From Solanum dulcamara (taxonomy: Eukaryota; Streptophyta; Magnoliopsida; Solanales; Solanaceae): 64,000 nt of DNA. Under the pieces are notes generated by a model. The model worked only from the letters and a program-made list of their open reading frames with translations. It did no database searches and was not told the origin of the DNA. Location of the stretch: positions 3,038,001-3,102,000 of the forward strand of contig NC_077242.1 of the NCBI RefSeq assembly GCF_947179165.1, read 5' to 3'. Made by a program: the position numbers and the translations under genes. Shown piece after piece: positions 11,331 through 24,491 of the stretch (position 1 is the first letter of the stretch; every line of letters begins with the position of its first letter).

Positions 11331-14300
11331 CTTATTAAATTTTATTTCCAATTTTAACCTTGAATTTGTTAGAGGACTTTGGGGGAAGAGTCTTGAAAAA
11401 AGACATATTTGTTATTGTAATGTTTTATTTCCAAATTATTGTTCCACCCTTTACGTGAGCTAGAATATAATAATAATGATATAAATTAACTTTGAAATTA
11501 TTATTTCTTATCTCACCGACCAATCGATGAATGCTGTCCGCAAGTAAATCAATTGGGTCTTGATTAAGGGGCCAAAATATGCATCCACGTTGTTAAAATT
11601 CCAGCTGTAAGCCACCTCAGGACCACGTGGCCCAAAAGAAGAATGGGGGAACACATGGCCACCTTGTTGCCAAATCAGCCAATCCAATTTCTTTACTTGT
11701 AAAGTTCTTCACCATGTGCGTACCTTTTCTTTCACTTCCACGTCACGTGTTAAATAAATAAATATTGTACACATCAAATGTTATAATTACAAAAATCTAT
11801 GTCATATTATATATATATATCGTGATTAGTTAATTTATGCAACATAGATTAAAACAAAAAAAGTAATTTGAAACATTTAGAAAGTGTTTTGGCTAAACTT
11901 ATAAGTTAATCACTCCAAATGTGTGATTTTACAGGTTATAAGTTTTTTTTTCTTTTTAGAAAGTATTTTACACTTTTAATTCTAACCAACCAAATTAAAC
12001 CATCACTATAAATTTCATCACTTTGATTCAAACACGTAATTATTTATTTCTATTCTTTATTAATTCAAATTGACTCTTTTTTACTTTAATTAATTTTTTC
12101 AAAACTATATATATGCAACAATACACAAAAGGCAATTCATGCAATATAAATATACTGAGGTAACAATATTAGATGATTCACATAAATTCATATTTTAAAT
12201 GGAATTTTTTTTTCTTTGTCAAATTTTTAGAGAATGAGACCTCTAATTCCTAAAAAAAAATGAACGGCTAATTAGGTATCTTGAATCTTAGAATATCTAA
12301 AAGAAAACATTACTAAATATGTATATTCGATCGATTTGTCTATAAAAATCGAAATTATAAATAATCCGAATTGTAATTCACAATTGAAGAAACCGACCGT
12401 TTATTCGTATTTTTAAGACTTGGCACCTAGAACCTCCAAATCTTGGATCCACCTCTGAATGTCCATGAGACACACTGAAAATGAATAAAAGTGTTTAAAG
12501 CTTTCCCCAATAATACGGTTCTTAACTGACTCACGAGCTCCGCTCGAATCAAATAGGTGAAATTACTATAATTCCTATTTTTTTACCTTTGTCAATTGAG
12601 ATTATGTTAAGGTATCTAAATATGCACTCTCAAAATTAAATTGCTTAGTTGCTAGTTTCAAATACTTCATGTTTTGTCAATTATTTTTAATGAGCCAATT
12701 CGAATGAGTTCTTTTATTGATGACCTGGCAAGGATTGAGAAGATCGCCAGCTCATCATTCCACGCCTCTGTCCCAATCGTTAGCCTTTACGTTACTCCTC
12801 CATCAACTAACTGGATTTTTATCCTGTATTGAACCAAGCACTACATTTTTTTGGACAATAATTTCAAACTAAACCAAGAAAAACTATTAACAGATAAGAG
12901 GGAATCGCTTGTATAATACTCCTCTTATCGATTTTATGAATATCAATTAATATTACACTTGAAATATAATGATATGCATATTCAGTGTAATTTTATAAAA
13001 TAAAATATGAAATATTTTAAAAAAAATTAATATCTGAATTAAGATTTTAAATATTTAAGTTCAATATCACTAGAAACACATTAATGAATAGCATATAATC
13101 ATTAAGAATATGGTTAGGATGAGTAAAATCACCATTCTTAATCAGATGCCTTAGAATTGAGACTTAATTGGAGGTTTAATATGATTATTGGGAAGAAGAA
13201 AAAAAAGCAGAGAGTAAAATCATAATAACGCCGTCGCAGTTCGGCGTTATCTGCTTAGCTGGATGCCACTGTAAACACCTAAGAATTTCAATGGGCCAGC
13301 TGGCAAAATGCACTCCAGCACATGGCCAGCTTTTACAGTCGAAAATATTACGGGTTGATTTTACTAGATTACCCCTGTTTGAATGTGGCTTTCACGTAAA
13401 TGCCGAGTAAAGAAAAAGGCTTATTGATAGTTTTGAGGTGGACATTTCCACATCACTCTCTCGAGCTCATCGAAGTGACCACGTGGGACGACTTCCCCAT
13501 TTTTTCTTTTTCTTTTTATAATAGTAATTACTTCCCCATTTTAATTATGTGGTCGCTTTTAATTTTAAAAATAAGAATGTCAAAAATACATTAATTTTTA
13601 ATATGAATTCGGATGTGGAGTTTGTAATTTTTTGTTTACAAACCACACAAAACTACAAGAAATTGAAATTTTGTAAGATTCTACGAGACGAGCTCTATTT
13701 CGATTAGGAATTTTGGAGATTACTCGATCATAAATCCTAGTTTATGTCTATATAAAAGGCAGTATATTTTTTAAGGCATCTCGAAAATTCTATAAGCTCG
13801 AATCACGAAGAAAATTTAGCCCAATATAATATGTCACAATAGTTAAAAAAATAAAGACGAAATTATAGTTTTAACTACAAATTTGACCTAACTCTTTTGC
13901 TTTTGACAGAAGTTGTTTATTTATGTTAAAACGTAAAGAGAAGATAATCATATTTAAGTAAAGAATGATCGAGCCTCAATACATAAAAGATATATCGTCC
14001 TCACTTTAATTCCTTTTCTTCTTCTTTTTGGTTTTTAAAATTTTGCCTTTTTAGGTTTTCAAATGATGAATTTTGTAACTATGATGGAACTTTTCCACCG
14101 TTAATTTGTGTCATAAAAACTTGAGTCATTGAACAAAAGTTGGATACGAAAATGAGATGGAAAAGGTAATATGTAGGTTCAAAATACAGTAATTTCATCT
14201 TTCAAACTGATAACTTAATTTATTTTAACCAGTGTAAATATTCATTAAATATTTAAATACAATTTCAGTTATTTTTTTATATTAACATAACATTATTATA

Positions 14301-14727
14301 GAAATCTATCAACTTTAAATTTTAGATCCGTCTCCCGATGACACATCTTTTGGTGTCACCGCAATCCTCGATGGTGATGAAGGTTAACAAAGAAAATAAG
14401 TGTGACTTAAAGGGCACCTTGGTAATTTTAATGGCCATCCCAATTTCTAGGCTTCCATGTGAAAGTGAGAATAAGAAAATGAATAAAAGATATGTGCATA
14501 ATTTATATAATTGATAATGTAAAACAGATAATGATTAATTTAATTAATATTTTCCTTTAATTTTATAAATGATTTTTAAGTAATTCGACTGTATATATAC
14601 TGTTTTCTATACCACCAACGAATAAAGTTATAAAACTAAATTAATAAGGATTATGAAAAAAAATAATAGAAGAAGGAAATCGCTGTTATGACTTACAAAT
14701 TACTGCTAATTAAAGAGGAATATATAA
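11331..14727. other. Intergenic DNA with promoter-like boxes but no visible gene
   Basis: The segment 11575-11765 has two CACGTG-type boxes, a CCAAT-like stretch and raised GC content. Near 13225-13250 there is a 9-bp-stem hairpin, and near 13480 another CCACGTGG. I could not attach any of these to a coding frame on either strand. The remainder is AT-rich. Confidence 0.4.
13225..13250. repeat. Short perfect inverted repeat (hairpin)
   Basis: ATAACGCCG at 13225-13233 and CGGCGTTAT at 13242-13250 are exact complements around an 8-base loop. The GC-rich stem stands out in AT-rich DNA. No flanking element or gene explains it. Confidence 0.7.
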
Positions 14728-15011
14728 TACTCTTATGTCTCAATTATTATCTATGGTGTTTCTTTTTAGATGTTCTTTAAAAAAATATTAATTAGAAAGG
14801 ATTTTGATTATTTTATTTTTATTTATATTTTAAAACATAATCTCTCTTCCTTAAATATTTGCTCTTAAAATGTTTGTAGTGTTCAAGAACAATTACTACT
14901 AAGAATAAAATGAGAAAAAATAATTAATGTTGTCATGAATTTTTAAAATGACAATAATTTGAGATAATTATTTTTATAAATCACGATAAATAATTTGATA
15001 CAGAGAAAGTA
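14728..15011. mobile_element. Stowaway-like MITE
   Basis: The element 14730-15009 is flanked by TA on both sides (14728-14729 and 15010-15011). It starts CTCTTATGTCTCAATTATTATC, and the complement of its end is CTTTCTCTGTATCAAATTATTTATC. It shares internal blocks with the MITE at 8348-8601, so both belong to one family. It is non-coding. Confidence 0.65.
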
Positions 15012-15669
15012 TGCGGGTCCAAGTCAAACTCAAGGTCTTGGGTTAGCTTTCTGTTAAGAACAGAAATTAACGGAAGCATTGTCTCCAAATTACATAGCAA
15101 ATTCAGTTTTCTTGTTCTTTCTTTTCATTTTTTTTTTGGAAATATATTATATTTTCTTTTTAAAAAATATGGACCCTATGATATGATGGAGTAGAGATGC
15201 TTTATTAATGCGTAATCTTCAAAACATTAATTTATATCATGTTAATAGATTGAGGTTAATTGTTTGTCTAATGATTTATGTTTTATTCCTTGAATATAAG
15301 AAGTCAAGTTATGAATAGAATCACCTCTTACATTTTTAGAAAAATAATAATTGAAAATCGAAAAGGAAATTAAATAACGATATATTTAACTGTTTCATTG
15401 ACTATAAAGTTTGTGATTGACAATTCATATGTTGTTACTTAGGGTGTGTTGGGTACAATGGAGATGTTTCCTTAAAAATAAATTGTGTTTTAACTTATTT
15501 TTTGATGTTCGATGAGTAATACAAAAAAATATTATTTATAGAATATTAATATGTAATCTAACAAAATACAATAGGGATGAGATGATTGAGGTCACATTGA
15601 GGTTTAAACTTGACAAGGGATGGGACGGTTAAGGGGTAGAGCCGTAGGGGTTGGATGAGTGGAGAGTTG

Positions 15670-16345
15670 ATCATGGCCAGGGGTGGCTCAACATATTTAG
15701 AGGCCTAAAGTAAAATTTTAATTAGAGGTCTAAAATCTAAATAACTTTATATTTATTTATTTAAAATTTATTTTTCTTATTTAGATGCAAATTATTACTT
15801 AATATTTTTTTTTATAAATAATTTCGTCAAATACCTTTTTTCCTAGTTATTAGTCTTAGGTAAAATTTTATCAATTAATAGCTGAATTATTTTTCACCGA
15901 AGCAATCATTATATCAAAAAGTTGATAACTTAATATACTTCACTTAATATGTTTGTTGTAATGCTTGAAAATTTAAGAAATATAATAAAGAATTTGCAAC
16001 TCACTTTGTTCAACATAATTGATTCATATTTTTGACAACGTATTACTCCAACTCATCAAAAATTTGAAGAAGAAGAGCACAAAAGGTGTTAAAAAGAATA
16101 AAATAATACGAGTGTTAGCGGAGAGAATGTACGAAGACAAAACAATATTTTTTTAATTTCTTCTATTTGAATGATGGTAAAGAGAATAAAATAATATAAT
16201 TTTTTTCTTTAAAAAATGATTTTTTATCATAAATAATCAGTTTTTCTATAAAAAAAAATTAATAAAAAATTGAGACCCCCAAAAATTGGGGGCCTAAAGG
16301 CATATGCCTTATTATTTAAAGGCTAGAGCCGGCCCCAATCATGGT
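15670..16345. mobile_element. hAT-like non-autonomous element, 660 bp
   Basis: The element 15678-16337 starts CAGGGGTGGCTCA and ends TAGAGCCGGCCCCA, imperfect inverted ends of hAT type. The eight flanking bases are ATCATGGC (15670-15677) and ATCATGGT (16338-16345), seven of eight identical, as expected for an 8-bp hAT target duplication. The inside is AT-rich, with GGCCTAAAGT-like motifs near both ends and no transposase frame. Confidence 0.75.
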
Positions 16346-16659
16346 CATTCAACTTCTCTGAGCTTTCATTTACATTTTCCAACTTTGAGTGTGCATAACT
16401 TTTTTTTCCCGAAGGTTTCCTCAAAGGGGATTCAATAGATAAGCTAAAGGAGCATGGAGGGGAGTGAAACCTGATCTCCACATTACAAAACTAGGAGTGA
16501 TGGCGCATTCTTACTCTCTAACTTATCCAAATAAAAGAAAGAAAAGAGGAGGAGGTTGCTCCTCGTCACATAAGCTTACAAAAATTCTAGAATCTATAAA
16601 TCTAGAAGCAACCAAACAAAATTTAGATAGGGTCGAATATGAAGTTGCCCTTCTTCACT

Positions 16660-17765
16660 CGAATTCTAATGTTGGGTTTGCCAACTATATCATTCTTTAA
16701 GGTGGATGTAATCTTAGATGGAAGATTTATAGCCTCAGTGAAGAAGGTAGTTGTTTTTCATTGTTCAACCATATTCACGAGCAAATCAGTCATAGTGTTA
16801 CCTTTTCCGAAGATGTGAGTGAAAGAGAAATGACCAAGTCAACTCATGGATTGAATCTGTTGAATATCATCTTTGATTTGCCAAAAGGGGTTGATCTTAC
16901 CTTTAAACATTTGAATAATCAAGAAAGAGTTGGACTCAACAGTAACTCTATGAAAACCATGATCTAGACACCATCGTAGGCCAGTTTTTAACGCTAGAGC
17001 CTCGGCTAAATTAATTGAGCAAAAACCAAAATACGCACTGAAAGCCATAATCATTTGTCCAGCATAGTCTCTAAGAACTCCTCCACCTCCAGTACTTCCA
17101 GAATTCCCTTCACTACAGCCATCCACATTCAGTTTTAGCTCATTATAGTTTGGTCTCATCAATTTCACCAATTTGATTTCTAGCTTTGGTGTGATGTGAT
17201 CTATGAGATGAGAGATGCTGATAATAGAAGGAGAAAGTGGAAGCTCTGGAAACTGAGAATTAATAATCAAATGGAGGAGGTTGGAGATTTGATCAATGAT
17301 TCTAGGAATAGGAGTTCTAACACCTTCATGTTTGAAATTGCACCTATATTTCCAAATTTCCCAGCAAATAATAGATGGAAGACTCTGGAGGAGGAGTTCG
17401 TAAACTTTATTGACAGGTTTGATCAATCACCATCTAATAATCTTAGCCTTGACATTCTCATCAGAGTTGTGAAGGATTCCACAAGCATTAGAGAAATGTT
17501 TCCAAAGAATACATGCAATGCTCCAACTCCAAACAAATGATTTATAGTTTCATTGGCTCCCTCTATACAACAATAGCATTTTGAGGTTCCATGAACCTTA
17601 AATCTGCAAAGTGCTTCATCAGTGGCTAATGTACCTTTGAGTAGCCTAAGCATGAGGAAAGAGATTTTGAAAGGAATTTTGTTGTGCCACATCGTCCTGC
17701 TTGTTAAAAAATTGGCCTTGGACTTCTTGATATTTTGCCACGCAGATTTAATGGAGAATAAGCAT
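16660..17765 (-). pseudogene. Broken non-LTR retrotransposon: zf-RVT plus RNase H
   Basis: Read right to left, the minus strand encodes the C-terminal part of a plant LINE polyprotein. First comes a zinc-binding reverse-transcriptase region (about 17760-17440; TSRTMWHNKIPFKIS, then a C-x-C-C cluster). After a frame change near 17425 an RNase H domain follows (17426-16839; NVDGCSEGN, NLAEALALKTG). A TGA stop near 16839 interrupts the frame, which resumes with THIFGKGNTMTD and the usual LPSKI tail down to about 16670. The third acidic RNase H residue is replaced (VESNS where VESDS is usual). Stops, a frameshift and missing 5' domains mark it as dead. The element is inserted antisense relative to the downstream TTL gene. 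Confidence 0.8.
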
Positions 17766-19029
17766 GAGTGTGCATAATTAGATACTTAAATTTGTATAAA
17801 ATTGAACAAGTAGATACATCCGTCCTACATAACATAATACTTACGTTAGACATGAATTGCTAAATACTAAATATAAGTAAGAAATCTATTTATTTGTCTG
17901 GGCTATTAGGTTAAGATGTGTTTGAGGATAGAAAGGTATCATAATATAGACTACATAGATCAAGTCCAAATGCTATTGTTAAATGTGCATGAAGCTTATG
18001 TTACTTAATTAAATAATATTAGTGCAAAGCCTTTTCTTATACGACATGTTTAACATAGATGGATAAGACCATGAAAGTTTTAAAAAGTGAAATTAATTAG
18101 ATGTAAATCCAAAGAGCGGAAAAAAGAAGTAGATGCAATGATGTTATGTTTGTGCCCACATTGGCACATATAGTTAAAGTTGGACCATTGAGGAAAAAGC
18201 CTGTAACATTTCTTATGGTAAGATTTACTATCAAACCAATAATGCATATTATATGTTTGCACATATATATACACGTACTTTTCTCACTTAATAATTAATA
18301 TACATATAAGAATATTTTTAACCATTTTCCTTTTTTTATAAAAAAAAGGGATAAAGGAGAAGAAAGAGTGATGAAGTTGAATTGTTCCATTTTTAACTAG
18401 ATGGTTCGAGTATCTAGAAATTGAAAATATCGTTAGCAAAGTGCTATCCTAAAAAAAGAGAACATATATTTATAAATTGGAGTCTAATGTGACTTCAATA
18501 TTGATACTCAAGGACAGATCTATGTTGAAGACTAAGGGTGTCACGATATTCAATGGTTTCGAGTGAAACTCCCTATATATATGTATGAGGAATAATATAA
18601 ATATAAATCATCGTATCTAAAATGATAATAAAGCTTATGATGTCAATGGTTAAAACTCAGTTTTTCCTTTCTAGAGATGCAAATTTGATTTTGAGTGACT
18701 TTGTTTTTTAAAATTATTATAACATGTTGGATTCCTTTTTTTTCTTTTGCAATATACAAATTTAAATTAAATCACATCTCAATATAAATATTAGATTCAA
18801 AAGATAAAGTAGAAAAAAGAAGAAGAAGAAGTTGAGGGGGTATGAATATATGCATTAAAAAAAAAGAAAGAAGAGAAACAAAACAAAACAAGGAGTAGTA
18901 AATTATTGAGGAAGAAAAAGAGGGGTCAGGGAGAAGAGTGAATGAGGGAGAGAGAGAGGGGAAAACCAAGAGTGACAAAGGTAAAGTTGTCTCGTGAAGC
19001 AGCATATATATGATCCATAATGTTGATCA
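17766..19029. other. Intergenic DNA, nothing firmly recognised
   Basis: Near 17770-17830 there is a GTGTGCATAATTAG...AAATTTGTATAAAATTGAA stretch resembling a motif repeated near 47515-47560. This may be a decayed element end. Otherwise I see only AT-rich DNA and an AG/TC-rich patch at 18810-18970. Confidence 0.4.
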
Positions 19030-19746
19030 GGGTGTATAAGTTAAATGGTAACTTCAAATTGAATCCACCAATTAATTCAATTTGATCAAAAAATGATTTG
19101 TGGTTTGGTTTGATTGATTTGTCACATTATTGATTTGGTTTGGTTTGCTATTAATAGAAAAAAAGTTAAATCGAATTCAAATCAATCGACGCAATACAAT
19201 ATAATTTTATTTTTTTATACACAATATTTTAAATTATAATATGCTTTGTAAGTATTTTTTAAAATTAGTTTATAACTTTCAATATTTACATATATTATTT
19301 CATATTTGGGCTTGTAATATGACTAAACAAAATTGACATTTGTTGTGTTTTTACCTGAGTTTTTGATATGTTTTTCTTAAGATAATGTCTTGAAGATGAC
19401 ATTGTATGACTTATTTTTTTGATTTTATTTATTCAAGTATTTTTGAAATGTCATTAAGCAATGTAATCACACGATCAAGGAAACAGTCTTCAATTAAGAA
19501 CTTCAAGTGCGGCATTAAATCACACTAACAAGGGAACAACCTCTTCCGTTTGATTTATTTTTCAATCACGGTGTAATTTTAAAAAAAACTGTAAAAATTG
19601 AGAAAACCGAAAGAATCGATTAAAGTCGAAACTGTAAAAGTGACATTAGATTGGTTTGATTTGGTTTATAAATTTAATAAATCAGCATAATTGATTTGAC
19701 TATTTTTTAATGAAAAACCAAATCAAACCGACCTATATACACCCCT
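19030..19746. mobile_element. Probable non-autonomous DNA element with TTTGGTTTGG motifs
   Basis: The left end carries GGGTGTATAAG and the right end TATATACACCC, inverted to each other. Subterminal regions carry TGGTTTGGTTTGATT and its complement AAATCAAACC. No frame is present. The sequence type resembles the repeats at 7150-7975 and 32847-33556. No clear target duplication was found. Confidence 0.45.
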
Positions 19747-20227
19747 AATAATGATGACTAAGCCCAACAAATATGTATGCTTTTCAATTTTCAATATACA
19801 TGACCAGACAATTAAATTTGCATAAAACAAAATAAGGAGACACATTTTCTACGTAACGTAATATATATAGAACGTCAAGTACTATGTGAACTAATATGTA
19901 GAACATCACGTAAGACACAATTATCTATTTATTCAAATTTATACAAATTTAAATGACGTAACACACATAAAACGCCACGTATAGTGTGAAGTGCCACATA
20001 GGACGCCATGTAAAACACATATTTTTATCTATTTAATTTTATATAAATATCTATTTGTGCATATTTAAAATTGAAGAAAATAAATGTTAGTCAACTAATG
20101 TCAAATTAAATGTCATATTTATATATTATCCATTAATTTTAATTTTTCCCCCTCTCCAAAAAAAAATACAAATAATAATAATAAATTAATAACACATAAA
20201 TCAACTTCTCTTTCTTCATCTTCTCTC

Positions 20228-20234
20228 TATAAAG
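20228..20234 (+). promoter_or_regulatory. TATA box of the TTL gene
   Basis: TATAAAG sits in a CT-rich stretch 231 bp before the TTL start codon. The CT-rich DNA from 20240 to 20340 fits a plant 5' leader. The transcription start is inferred only from position. Confidence 0.45.
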
Positions 20235-20464
20235 AAACTCCATTTCTCGTTCTCTTACTCTTTCTTCCCAACGCTCGCATTCATTCTTTGCTTCTTCCTT
20301 TTATATCACGAGATCCCCATCTTTTTTCTTCTCTTTCTCTCATGTCTTCTCCATATCCTGTCTTTCAATTGTTGAGGTTCATTTCATTATACTAACAAAC
20401 TGGGGTTACTTTGAACTATTCAAGTTCGCATTTTTCCGGCCTAGAGAACTGAGGGGTTTTAGAA

Positions 20465-23400
20465 ATGGCAGATTCTGGAAGACCCATGTCAGAAATGGGG
20501 GTAGATGGGGTAACTGATCGCTTGAGGAACTCATTGACTTGCGTTGAAGATAAAAATGAAGTCGAAATTAACAAGCCCGATTTTCGAGAACTCGATCTGG
20601 GTTCACCTGTTTCTCCTTTACGGAATCGACCGCGTGCATTCACTGCCACTACTACGACGACTACGACGACTACGACTACGACTAGTAGCAGCTCTAGTTC
20701 GTCTGGATCTGGATCGGTATCGGGTCGGAATGGATCTCATTTGGGTCCGAAAAAGTCCGATTCCAGTCACTCCGGTGAGCTATCAGGTTCAGTTGAGAGC
20801 TCACCTAAGGCGCGTGGTTTATATCCAGGTCACGCGCGGTCTTATTCCGGTGGTGGCAATGTCGTAAATTCACCTCCACTAAATACGCTTCCCACCGGAA
20901 ACATCTGTCCCTCCGGCAAGATACTGAAAACCGGCATGGCTAGCAAGTCATCGAAGACTGATGTTTTAGGATCTGGAACGGGTTATTACGGCCACGGCAG
21001 CATAATGCGCGGAGGTGCCGGTGTAAAATCAGGCGGCGGTGTTGTCGGTGGGGTTGACGCCGGTACTACCCAGACGGCGAATTCGAGAGGGTTAATGGTT
21101 GGAGAGACAGGGAAAAGAGGAATGTTGAATAATGATCCAGAGGAGTTGAAGAGATTAGGAAATGAGAATTATAAAAAGGGGTATTTTGTTGAAGCTTTAA
21201 ATCTTTATGATAAAGCTATAGCTATTTCTCCGGGCAATGCTGCTTACCATTGTAACCGGGCGGCAGCTTTGATCGGTCTGAAGCGATTATCGGAGGCGGT
21301 GAGGGAGTGTGAAGAAGCCATTAGGTTGGATCCATCATATGTAAGAGCACACCATCGATTAGGATCTTTGTTACTTAGGTAAGTTTATAAAAGTCTTAAT
21401 CTTTAGAATGTTTATGATGTTTTGCTTATTGATTATCACAAATCTTCGCAATGTGTGAATAATTTGTAGGTTATACATGTCTAATGCCATAAGTTGCAAT
21501 TTCTTGCCTGTGATTTATCCAATTAGAAGTAAAAAATTTATGAACTTTCATGATTTGATCTTCACTTGTGCAAGGGCGGATGCACCTTTTAGCTGTTTTA
21601 GCCTATGTTGTCGGAACTCTTCAAAAATGTCAATGGTAAAAAATGTCAATGGGTGCCTACCAGATTCTCCAAAAGTACATATTTTTGGAGAATCCGACAC
21701 AGGTGCTTCATCCAAAGTGAAGAGTGCACAACTTAGGTTTTAGCCGATCTGGAGTTGATGGTTTGGCCTCTTTTGGATTGTTCTGGCCATATTACTGTTA
21801 CTTATACCCAATGTTTGCCCATTTTTTCTTTTTCATTGTTACTTATTCCTTATGTTTGGCCATTTTTCACAGGACAGCCCATTTCTCATTGGGTTGTCCT
21901 TCCACCATTTTTCCTGTTGTTTTACCCCCTCTCAATACTGTTTTTTCCTGGTTCTTATCTGGTCAAAACACCACGTTGTTGTTCATCTTATTGTGATTAC
22001 TGTAGTTGCTTACTTTGTGGTTTATCAGTCATCTTTAGTAATCGCTGGCAGCATCATCCTAGTTCAAGTTTATGTCTTATGGCGACACTTGTTCACATAA
22101 ATGCAATGAGTGTAAGCAGGCCTAGTGTTTTTGTAGTCGCCTTTATTTCCATTGGACTTCAGCTTAATAGTTAAATTCTTTTCCTTTTTCAATTTATATA
22201 CCTCTAGTTTGATGTTGGTAACTTTTCCACTAACAATTCTATTGTCGAACACCTAATTTTCTTCATGCTTGCTTAGCATCATGCCACTTCCTTATCTGAA
22301 TTAGATTCTTGGAATTCACCTTGCTTGTTTTGCATTGTGATGTAAGCAATCTAATTCTTGCAGTTTCGGGCAGGTTGAGAAAGCCAGAAGTCACATTTGT
22401 TTCCAAAAGCATCAGCCAGATCAAGTTGAATTGCAGAAGTTGCAAGCAGTGGAAAAGTATATTGGCAAGTGCACTGACGCACGAAGAGTTGGTGATTGGA
22501 CAAGCACGTTAAGAGAAGTCAATGCAGCAATTACTTCTGGAGCAGATGTGTCTCCTCAGGTAAAGCAATTCTAGTGGTTCAAATGTAGAAGAAAATGATG
22601 CATGAAAGTTGAATGCTGATACTGAATTACTGAAATTGAATTTTACAGCTATTTGCTTGTAGAGCGGAAGCTCTTTTGAAGCTACATCAAGTAGAGGATG
22701 CAGAGGTGAGCTTATCAATTACTCGGAAGCATGAACCATCTACTGGATTACCGCAGTCAAAAATTTTTGGGATGCTTTCAGAGGCATACATGTTCTTTGT
22801 TCAAGCTCAGATTGACCTAGCAATGGGAAGGTCAGTACAGAGTGATTTGCTAAGTTTTTAGATGGTTGTGCGGGAGTTAGAAAAATTGGATCATGAATAT
22901 TTGCAGGTTTGAAAGTGCAATCGGTGCAGTTGAGAGAGCTGGACATATTGATCCTCGAAATATTGAAGTATCAGTTTTTCTCAACAATACGAGGTCGGTG
23001 GGACGGGCTCGTACTCGTGGCAATGATCTATTTAAATCTGAAAGGTATACTGAAGCATGTGCTGCTTATGGGGAAGGTCTCAGGCGTGATTCTTCAAATT
23101 CAGTTCTCTACTGTAATAGAGCAGCTTGCTGGTATAAACTCGGGCAGTGGGAAAAATCTGTGGACGACTGCAATCGAGCGCTCACTTTCCAACCAAATTA
23201 CACTAAAGCCCTTCTTCGAAGGGCTGCCTCAAACACCAAGGTAACATGCCATATTAAAATCTTTTCTAATATATGTGTTCCTCGAAGAATATTAATATAT
23301 TATCACTTGCTTGTTCCTGCCGTTGAGTAAATAAAATTAATTTCGACTGTTGATAAATTATAGCTAGAAAGATGGGCTGAAGCTGTTAGAGATTATGAGG

Positions 23401-24019
23401 TTTTGAGGAAAGAGCTTCCATATGACACTGAGGTTGCTGAATCATTATTCCACGCTCAAGTTGCATTAAAGAAACTACGGGGAGAAGACATTCACAATAT
23501 GAAATTTGGTGGGGAGGTGGAATTGGTTTCTGGTCTCGAGCAGTTCCGAGCTGCGATTTCATCACCTTGTATGTTTTAATTTCCTGCACTTATAGCTCAA
23601 CCCAGTCATTTTCTGCAATTCAGAGATTAATTATTATATTGGAAATTGCAGGTGCATCTGTGGTCCATTTTAAAGCAGCATCTAACTTACAGTGCAAGCA
23701 GATATCTCCTTTCTTAGATACTTTAACCACCAAGTATCCTTCCATAAATTTTCTCAAGGTAATTTTTTTAGCAATGTCTTGTCTTGCAGCAATTTCTGAT
23801 TATCTATCTTATATGCATATACATATGAAGCAACCTTATATATTCATTTCCTCTTTTATATTGAAGGTGGATGTGGAAGAGAGCCCGGCAATTGCTAATG
23901 CAGAGAATGTTAGAATCGTACCAACATTTAAGATTTACAAAAAGGGAAGCCGCGTGAAGGAGATGATCTCCCCAAGTCAAGAGGTGTTAGAATCGTCGGT
24001 GAGGCATTACAGTATTTGA
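20465..24019 (+). CDS. TTL: TPR repeat-containing thioredoxin-like protein (TTL1 family)
   Basis: I join seven exons: 20465-21378, 22364-22559, 22649-22830, 22907-23240, 23364-23568, 23652-23758 and 23867-24019. The product has 696 residues, the length of Arabidopsis TTL proteins. Residues 1-220 are low-complexity (Thr run then Ser run near 60-80, later Gly-rich). TPR motifs lie at about 225-305 ([13 protein letters not shown]...) and 465-540 ([14 protein letters not shown]). The C-terminal part, about 612-696, has a thioredoxin fold pattern ([27 protein letters not shown]). The redox CxxC is absent: only one Cys (625, LQCKQ) lies where the active site would be. Arabidopsis TTLs work as TPR scaffolds in brassinosteroid, osmotic-stress and cellulose-synthase pathways, so the role here is probably co-chaperone or scaffold rather than redox. 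Whether it is the TTL1, 3 or 4 orthologue is undecided. Confidence 0.93.
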
Positions 24020-24491
24020 GTGCATGATTACAATGTCATCGTGCTTCATCGCCCTGTTATCCCTTTACATTATCTCTCCATTCCAATCACCCGGAATTCT
24101 TGCCATTACCTATGACAAAATTGAGCTACTACTACATAATAATCTCATTAAGGAGCCAATTCAGCCAAATGCAAGCAGCCTTCAGAGGGATTAGTTTAGT
24201 CTCCTTTTTTCCCTTTCAATTTATTCATTCATTGCTGTCTTGGTTCCAACTTCTTCCCATCTCCATTAATCTTTCTTTTCTTTTCCTTTTCAAATCACTT
24301 TTCTTATAAAAAAAATTTAGGCTGCCCTTCCCTAGTATAAACTTCAGTCATGAGGAGAAATAGTGAACTTTGTAAAATTATTTTTATGGCCATTTTAGAG
24401 AGATGAAGTGGCTGGCTTTGGATGATGATCATGAACATGTATATATATGATTATATATATACAAAAGCTATTGGAGGCCAAGTAGGAGGAG

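Noticed and set aside
15443..15600. Possible Tourist end TTAGGGTGTGTTGGGTAC
   Set aside because: No complementary right end was found downstream.
21477..22174. Several plus-strand frames in TTL intron 1
   Set aside because: No coding signature; the exon 1 donor and exon 2 acceptor join in phase to the conserved TTL sequence.
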